Shown in pieces: positions 53,196-58,702 of a stretch of DNA of 58,702 nt (position 1 is its first letter; each line of letters starts with the position of its first letter). Position numbers and translations under genes: made by a program. This stretch comes from Candidatus Nanoarchaeia archaeon (lineage in GTDB: Archaea; Nanobdellota; Nanobdellia; Woesearchaeales; SKIA01): positions 1 to 58,702 of the forward strand of contig JANQNG010000077.1 of assembly GCA_028279685.1 (NCBI GenBank). The letters run 5' to 3'. The notes beneath the pieces are model-generated. The model did no database searches, was not told the DNA's origin, and saw nothing but the letters and a program-made list of their open reading frames with translations.

Positions 53196-55478
53196 CTATA
53201 CTGATTTAATGAATATCTGAATAATATTATTAGCCTCAATACGCATCTTATTATGGTCTGATCCCGATTGCGGAGTGAACTTTACTTCGACCCACTTATC
53301 CGCACCCACATCCTTCACTTCATCTGTGATATCAACATTTATCGCTCCCCCATCCGTTGCAGTAAATGGAGATCCTGAAACTTCAGTGAGCGAACCCCCA
53401 TCCTCTCCTACCTCAACTTTGACAGTAGGACTTCCTGCAGGAAACGTATCTTCACTTATTGCAAAATCAGTACCATGAGAATGTGAAGATCCTGCATTAG
53501 ATGTAAAAGAAGAAATGCTGTGAGTATGTTCACCAATTTGAAGCACGGATATGCTCAAACCAACTATATCAGCTGCATCGCTGTTATTTGTTACTCTAGC
53601 TTCTATTGAATCTCCTCCTATATCTCCATCAACCAGGATAATTATACTTCTTCCTATTCCATCACCTGGAACAAAATTTGTGGTGTTAAGATAATCTGTT
53701 GCTGTGGTTGTATTCCGTATTCTTAAATCCCAACCATTCGCAGAACTTGAACTGTTGTCCACAATGATGTCAACAAGAACAAGGTTATAATCACCATCAA
53801 AGGATGGATCAGTTGTACTAACAGTTGATGTCAGTGTGCCTCCGCCAGTTGAGATTGCTCCTGAAGCACTGGAAGAGTCTTCTTGATGATCTGTATTGCT
53901 TGCTACAGATGTTTGGGCATCAACACTGTGAGTATGGGAAGATTCTGATGATGTGGTTGTGTGGTATGCTCGGTACTTTTTCATAATTGCTTTTAACAGA
54001 ATCTTATTGATTATTACTGCTTCTGCTGGAAGGTAAAACCTCATGCTCAATGGTGTTGAATTGTCACAGTTTTCATAATTTGAAGCAGTATAAATATTAG
54101 TTGCTCCCTGCATGAACTGAGCAGTTTTGGCTGTTGTTTGCTGTATTGATTGGATCTCATCTATTAGGCTTATCCTTTTGTTTGAAAGTTCAAGCTCAAG
54201 AAAGTCCCCACGTCTGCTGTCAAAACCACCAACAAGACCTACTATATCATGATCTCCTGATATGTCAACCTCTGTATCAGTTGCAGTCACCTTGTCCCCA
54301 AGAACTACTTGACCCAAGACTTCAAATGGATCCCCTGCTTCAATAACAATCCTTTCAAGCGGATCTTTTTCTTTTGCTAAAATTCCCTGAGCCATCCGAT
54401 CTGCAAAATTCTGATCTATAATACTTGGAAAGTTTATGGGTAATCCTTCTTTAAGGCCATTGTCGGCTATTGACGATCCAGCCTCTGCAGAGGTCTTTGT
54501 GTATTGAGCATCATACACTTCTATTCCTGTATCATGTGCATATGCTTCAGTGACATTTCCCATGAACGCCACTCCCCTTGTAAGCCCGGTGAATGTTGTT
54601 GCAGTCTTTCCAGTGTAAGATATCTTTTCCTGACCTACCCACAAATCCCCTGAACTGTTAAAGGCAGAAGTGTCATCGACAGTCATCGTTGTGGCAGATG
54701 CTGTGAGGTCTGCTGTAAGTTTTGTCCTGTTGTCTGTGGCATGAAAATTTATTGCCTTTATCTGATTGACCCCGTCACCATATCCGAGAACAGTAACATG
54801 GTTTGCAAACCTTTCCACATCCTTCTCGTTTGAATTGAGGTATGAGTTTGCATTGTCCCCCGAAGAAGTGAATGTCATTACTGGAGTTGAGCTTCCTTGC
54901 CTTGAGACAAAATTAATTGAGTCAATGTCATAAGGATATGTATCCTGAGACTCGTACCAGTTGAATTCGACTGCATCAGCAAGATCGGATATAGCCTGAA
55001 GATTATTCTGATCGTCAATATTGATTGTTACATTCCCATAGTTTTGATTTGTTCCTAGATTGAGTGATGATTCATCTGCAACTAGGTTAGAGACAATTGT
55101 TGATGTTGCCGTGTTTGTGTGGATTGTGTCTGTGTTGTGATCCACCAGCTTTACTGCCATTCCTGTAGCTCTTACTCTTGCTCCGGTTTCTGTTTGATAT
55201 TCGACCTTGACAATCTTTCCTTTGAACCAAAGATTGTTTTCAGAAAATATTTTTATAATGTTTCCTTCCTTTACAAAATTCTTTGAATCAACATCAACAC
55301 CCTCCATTACAATGTCTGAGAACCATAGCTTGTTTAATCTTTTTGTTGTGACATGCTCAATGACATGATCACTGAAATTGTTCTCTCCTAGTACAGGATC
55401 TTTTATCCAGATGTTCCATTCTTCAGGTTTCCCATAGGGAACTTGAATTGGTGTGGTTATTGAAATTGAAGAAGGCAT
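53196..55478 (-). CDS. Tail hub / baseplate protein with HxH-containing insert
   Basis: 760 residues from ATG 55478 (GAGGGGG upstream, TAATG overlap with the fibre stop). The N-terminal ~270 residues have the strand pattern of phage tail hubs ('FSDHVIEHVTTKRLN', 'KEGNIIKIFSENNLWFKGKIVKV', 'LQAISDLADAVEFNWY'). An insert at ~240-330 (TASATTMTVDDTSAF ... KISYTGKTATTF) interrupts it. The C-terminal half carries metal-binding HxH patterns typical of trimeric fibres (SSHTHSVD, GEHTHSIS, SSHSHGTD) and a final receptor-binding-type beta domain. Acts at the tail tip. Confidence 0.75.
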   Translation of the reverse strand: MPSSISITTPIQVPYGKPEEWNIWIKDPVLGENNFSDHVIEHVTTKRLNKLWFSDIVMEGVDVDSKNFVKEGNIIKIFSENNLWFKGKIVKVEYQTETGARVRATGMAVKLVDHNTDTIHTNTATSTIVSNLVADESSLNLGTNQNYGNVTINIDDQNNLQAISDLADAVEFNWYESQDTYPYDIDSINFVSRQGSSTPVMTFTSSGDNANSYLNSNEKDVERFANHVTVLGYGDGVNQIKAINFHATDNRTKLTADLTASATTMTVDDTSAFNSSGDLWVGQEKISYTGKTATTFTGLTRGVAFMGNVTEAYAHDTGIEVYDAQYTKTSAEAGSSIADNGLKEGLPINFPSIIDQNFADRMAQGILAKEKDPLERIVIEAGDPFEVLGQVVLGDKVTATDTEVDISGDHDIVGLVGGFDSRRGDFLELELSNKRISLIDEIQSIQQTTAKTAQFMQGATNIYTASNYENCDNSTPLSMRFYLPAEAVIINKILLKAIMKKYRAYHTTTSSESSHTHSVDAQTSVASNTDHQEDSSSASGAISTGGGTLTSTVSTTDPSFDGDYNLVLVDIIVDNSSSSANGWDLRIRNTTTATDYLNTTNFVPGDGIGRSIIILVDGDIGGDSIEARVTNNSDAADIVGLSISVLQIGEHTHSISSFTSNAGSSHSHGTDFAISEDTFPAGSPTVKVEVGEDGGSLTEVSGSPFTATDGGAINVDITDEVKDVGADKWVEVKFTPQSGSDHNKMRIEANNIIQIFIKSV

Positions 55479-58400
55479 TATAGTACCCCCTCGAAAGTTA
55501 CACTTCCATTGTAAGATAATCCGGGTGCACAATTGAACAAGTCAACAAAAGCCCAGGCAAGGAAACTCTGGTTTATCCCAAGAGCATGATATATTGTAAA
55601 AGCTGTGGTGGTCAATACAGTGGAATTGATTTTTGTGCTAACATTACCTATTTTGAATGTCATGCATGCAGGAAGGGTTTCGTTCACCTTGACTGTTATA
55701 TTGATTGCAACCTGTGATTCATTATTTGTTACATTAAAGATTCCTATAGAATCTGTCTGATTTACAGGGGTAGCATTATCCCATGTCACCAATGTTGTAT
55801 TTTCGTCTGTCTGGTTAAAGGTAATAATACCTGAGCTTGAATTGAGAGTGAAGTTATTGTCATCAGACATAACTATAGTTGAGATGTTAACAAACACAAC
55901 TTCATAGTCAAAATCTTGTGTCTGGTTGACATTTCCACTTGTATCATTTGCCCACCAGTAATATGTGAAATTGCCTGATTCATTCATCAGTCTTGAATGG
56001 CTAATGTTAACTTCGGAAGGGATGAATTCAAAATCGGAGAGTGTTAGAATTCCCGCTTTTGAAATGAACCTAATAGATACATTACAAAAACCATTACTGT
56101 CTGCAACACAATTATTTAGAGTGTCTTGGACTGCTGTAATATTCAAACTTCTCTCTGTAGGAGAATTTGTATTGTTCAATGGGTCAACAATGCTTACATC
56201 AACAACTCCATCCTCTTCAATATCTATAGTGATCAACTCTGGAGAGGATGGATATATCCTGACCCAACCTCTGGTGTTTGTCAAGTCCTCTCTGTCCTGC
56301 TTCTCAACTATTATGAGCTTTTCGTCTGAAGTGTCATAAAATATTCTGGATATTGGTCTTGTTCTGTTGCCACCAGCACCATAATTGTTTACAGGATAAT
56401 TAATAGTCTGGGTAACATCATTCCATGTAGTTCCATCCCATTGAAGTATTATAGGACTTGAGTTGGCGCTTTCGTTGTAACCGGAAATATACCCTAGTGA
56501 TTGATTTACGAATTCCACGTCAGTAAACACATAATCGGAACTGAATGACTGAGCAGTATAGTTGGAAATGTTCCCGCCATTCCAGACCCCGACATACCCA
56601 TGCCTACCAACAACCCATGCACCCGATCCGTTCTGAAAGTCAACTCCATACAAGCCTGCTCCAAATGGATCTTCGAGAACAGACCAATTATTTCCATCCC
56701 CATAAAATACATAAGCACCACTACCTACTGATATTGCTAGAGTATCATTGAAAGCTTCAGCATCATACATCACACCAGAATTTCCTGTGATGTTCAACTC
56801 TCGTGTACAGCTAGCACGATCGTGATAACACTTTATTATCTCACCATTGTCAGCAAAAAGAAAGACTAAACTACCATTGACAACAACTAAAGAGTTTATA
56901 TTTGTTGAACCAGGAACTATATCCCTATTCTCCTCATTCCAATTAGAACCATCCCAGAACCAGACACGCTCATTGTTTCCTGCAGTTGGACCTCCTCCCC
57001 ATCCGTATGTATCATTGAATATGTCTATTGCTCTTGGAACAGTAACAGCTATGTTGCGGTTTGTTTCATTATCTTTTTCTATGTCATAAGTTATTGAGTT
57101 CTTCTCAAATCCAAGAATCCATAGCATTGTCTTATTCACATAAGATGCTAACTGAAAACCTTGACCTATACCATGTGCATCTGATGCTATTCTGCTTGAG
57201 TCCATTGATCTGCTGAACCAACCCAGATGACCCTCAAGGGTTACATTTGCTGTAGAGATGAGCGAATCTTTTCTTAGGCTGAACACCAATGTGGTATCAT
57301 TCCTTGCATAGCATGAATCTCCTGACGTACAGGTTGTTGAATTGGCATCTTCTGCTGAGAAGTTAAAGACTTCCGTTCCATTCTCTAGGGAGGAAGTGAT
57401 TAAGTTGAATGTTGTGTTATAAGTATTATTCCAGGAAAAGATTGCACTGTCAAGACCTGTACCAGAAGTGCTGTTTATTGTTATGTTGAATGTGGAATTC
57501 ATGCCTGTCTGTTGTATGGTAGGAGGATCAACACTCTCATTTGAGAAAGTAATATTTCCTGTAACATTTGAAACTGTTATATTGTCCTCTTCAGTACCCA
57601 GACCCACGCTTGGTATAGGTTCCATATATCTTCCTATTTTTAGGTTGTCAATGTTTAATTCCTCTTGGAAGACTGCCCAACCAAAATAATCTCCAGGATC
57701 ACCTGGACTACTTTTATTGATTGTTAGGTTATAGTTGGAATGTTCTGTTTCTCCTCTTGTCCACGATTTTGCCTGTGTCCGATTCCAAAAGTCCGTTACT
57801 CTCATCCTATACCATCTGTTTGATGTTATAGTTGAGGCTGAGTTATCCAGATCACCATCATTATTTCCATTATTCCAACCTCTCAATCTGAACTCTTGGA
57901 TGCCTGTGGCAGGCGTATCAAAAGCTGTATACCCATCATCTATGAAATTACTGACTGTAGCATTATTCCATTCATATACAAAATGACCCTGTGAAATAGT
58001 AGTAGGTGTTAAACTCAGATTGAAATCAAAGATTGCAAAGAAGTTTTCTGGAAGGGTTTCATTCTGATATAAAGGAGGACAAGCAATCACGTGACCTGAG
58101 AAAGAACTGGCTGCACTAATTTTTAATGCCTCTCCTGTATGAGTGACATTACCATTTGCCCCATTGGCACATACATGCCAACCTTCAATATCATCAGAGA
58201 AATTATTAAAAACGTGATATATATTACTACCATTGACAGGCGGAGCAGTTGCTCCTGTATTTCCATAGTAAATGAAATAACTACTATTGTCAGAAGCTCC
58301 TGCAGATATGTTTTTCTGGAGTTTGAATGACCAGGTGGTGTTTGTACCCACAACATTCATTTCTGACTCGTTCAATCTGTCAAGCTCTACTGTGTCATTG

Positions 58401-58702
58401 TAAATAATCATGAAGTCATCCCCATCAGCTTGTGCCTTTCCTGCACCTACTTCTGTATTCATATCCCAAGAAACATTTATCACAACTCCAAATTCAAGGG
58501 GATCAGTTGCATTGTTATTTGTAATTGTGATTGGCTTTCTGTATGTCCAACTGGAATTCCACCAAGCAAACTCACGCAATTTAGCCCAACCAATTTCAGG
58601 GATAATATCTATTGATTTCTGTCCGATTCCTGCTGTTCTTTTTCCTTCAATGACTAATCTGAAAGTCCTGTCCGCTGTTGCAAGAAAGTTATTTTTGTTC
58701 AT
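55478..58702 (-). CDS. Main part of the 1,429-residue tail fibre/baseplate protein
   Basis: 1,074 codons here, joined in frame to 355 more upstream across the circular junction (first segment at 1-1164). Domains: a DUF2341/concanavalin-like lectin domain ('WNSSWTYRKPITITNN', ~75-150 after the junction), a second LamG-like region (~150-350), a beta-propeller-like stretch ('VWFWDGSNWNEENRD', 'WSVLEDPFGAGLYGVDFQNG', 'GAWVVGRHGYVGVWNG', 'WNDVTQTINYP') at ~550-800, and Ig-like domains to the end. NxS/T sites are dense. Lectin plus propeller domains suggest glycan binding at adsorption. Confidence 0.8.
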   Translation of the reverse strand: MNKNNFLATADRTFRLVIEGKRTAGIGQKSIDIIPEIGWAKLREFAWWNSSWTYRKPITITNNNATDPLEFGVVINVSWDMNTEVGAGKAQADGDDFMIIYNDTVELDRLNESEMNVVGTNTTWSFKLQKNISAGASDNSSYFIYYGNTGATAPPVNGSNIYHVFNNFSDDIEGWHVCANGANGNVTHTGEALKISAASSFSGHVIACPPLYQNETLPENFFAIFDFNLSLTPTTISQGHFVYEWNNATVSNFIDDGYTAFDTPATGIQEFRLRGWNNGNNDGDLDNSASTITSNRWYRMRVTDFWNRTQAKSWTRGETEHSNYNLTINKSSPGDPGDYFGWAVFQEELNIDNLKIGRYMEPIPSVGLGTEEDNITVSNVTGNITFSNESVDPPTIQQTGMNSTFNITINSTSGTGLDSAIFSWNNTYNTTFNLITSSLENGTEVFNFSAEDANSTTCTSGDSCYARNDTTLVFSLRKDSLISTANVTLEGHLGWFSRSMDSSRIASDAHGIGQGFQLASYVNKTMLWILGFEKNSITYDIEKDNETNRNIAVTVPRAIDIFNDTYGWGGGPTAGNNERVWFWDGSNWNEENRDIVPGSTNINSLVVVNGSLVFLFADNGEIIKCYHDRASCTRELNITGNSGVMYDAEAFNDTLAISVGSGAYVFYGDGNNWSVLEDPFGAGLYGVDFQNGSGAWVVGRHGYVGVWNGGNISNYTAQSFSSDYVFTDVEFVNQSLGYISGYNESANSSPIILQWDGTTWNDVTQTINYPVNNYGAGGNRTRPISRIFYDTSDEKLIIVEKQDREDLTNTRGWVRIYPSSPELITIDIEEDGVVDVSIVDPLNNTNSPTERSLNITAVQDTLNNCVADSNGFCNVSIRFISKAGILTLSDFEFIPSEVNISHSRLMNESGNFTYYWWANDTSGNVNQTQDFDYEVVFVNISTIVMSDDNNFTLNSSSGIITFNQTDENTTLVTWDNATPVNQTDSIGIFNVTNNESQVAINITVKVNETLPACMTFKIGNVSTKINSTVLTTTAFTIYHALGINQSFLAWAFVDLFNCAPGLSYNGSVTFEGVL
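58604..58702. repeat. 99-bp terminal direct repeat (right copy)
   Basis: Identical to bases 1-99; joining the two copies restores one uninterrupted reading frame. Unique genome length would be 58,603 bp. Confidence 0.95.

Overview
The window is most simply read as the complete genome of a tailed (HK97-fold, siphovirus-like) DNA virus of an archaeon. The first and last 99 bases are identical, and a single reading frame runs through that junction, so the unit is circular or circularly permuted at 58,603 bp. Evidence for an archaeal host: an Hjc-type Holliday junction resolvase, TATA-box promoters placed for leaderless transcripts, secreted proteins packed with N-glycosylation sequons, and Ig-like repeats of the 'DTTxPxVTIxSPxN' type. 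That repeat style is common in surface proteins of DPANN archaea, so a DPANN-like host is a reasonable guess but only a guess. Translation relies heavily on GGAGG ribosome-binding sites and on overlapping TAATG/ATGA stop-start junctions.

Layout. (1) A late block of about 33 kb lies on the minus strand. It runs from 27,956 down to 1, through the junction, and on to 52,687. It begins with small membrane and zinc proteins, the Hjc resolvase, large terminase and portal. A 12-kb insert of surface or adhesin genes follows, including an ~1,893-residue protein with a LamG domain and 13 Ig-like repeats. Next come a ligase-like pseudo-enzyme, prohead protease/scaffold, major capsid protein, decoration and connector genes, tail terminator, tail tube, chaperone-like genes, a short tape measure, and the distal tail, a 1,429-residue fibre spanning the junction, and the tail hub. 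A small membrane protein ends the block. Five paralogous proteins of unknown function are scattered through the head and tail genes. (2) An early or accessory block on the plus strand (28,071-42,033) carries many zinc-ribbon mini-proteins, a methyltransferase, a DUF5131 (Gp37-type) protein, ribbon-helix-helix regulators, a membrane-anchored zincin, an ATP-dependent DNA ligase, a DenV-like protein, a Ku protein, an AAA+ ATPase and an ASCH protein. It is interrupted at 33.7-34.9 kb by an AT-rich region with repeated palindromes that may be an origin or control region. (3) A replication/recombination block on the minus strand (42,034-52,269) carries a sigma-70-like protein, a TerS-like HTH protein, RNase HI, a PC4-like protein, a Cas4-like nuclease, an SSB-like protein, an inverted-repeat-flanked nuclease-like cassette, an HNH homing endonuclease and an MCM-like AAA+ helicase. 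No DNA polymerase is recognisable.

The most notable points are: a virus-encoded end-joining set (Ku plus ligase), a sigma-70-like regulator in an apparently archaeal virus, a gene framed by long inverted repeats that share a palindrome with the putative origin and two promoters, a multi-hairpin RNA element after the capsid gene, a ligase fold with its catalytic residues replaced in the head cluster, and the five-member 'MH' paralogue family. All functional names rest on sequence recognition by eye; no database search was run.
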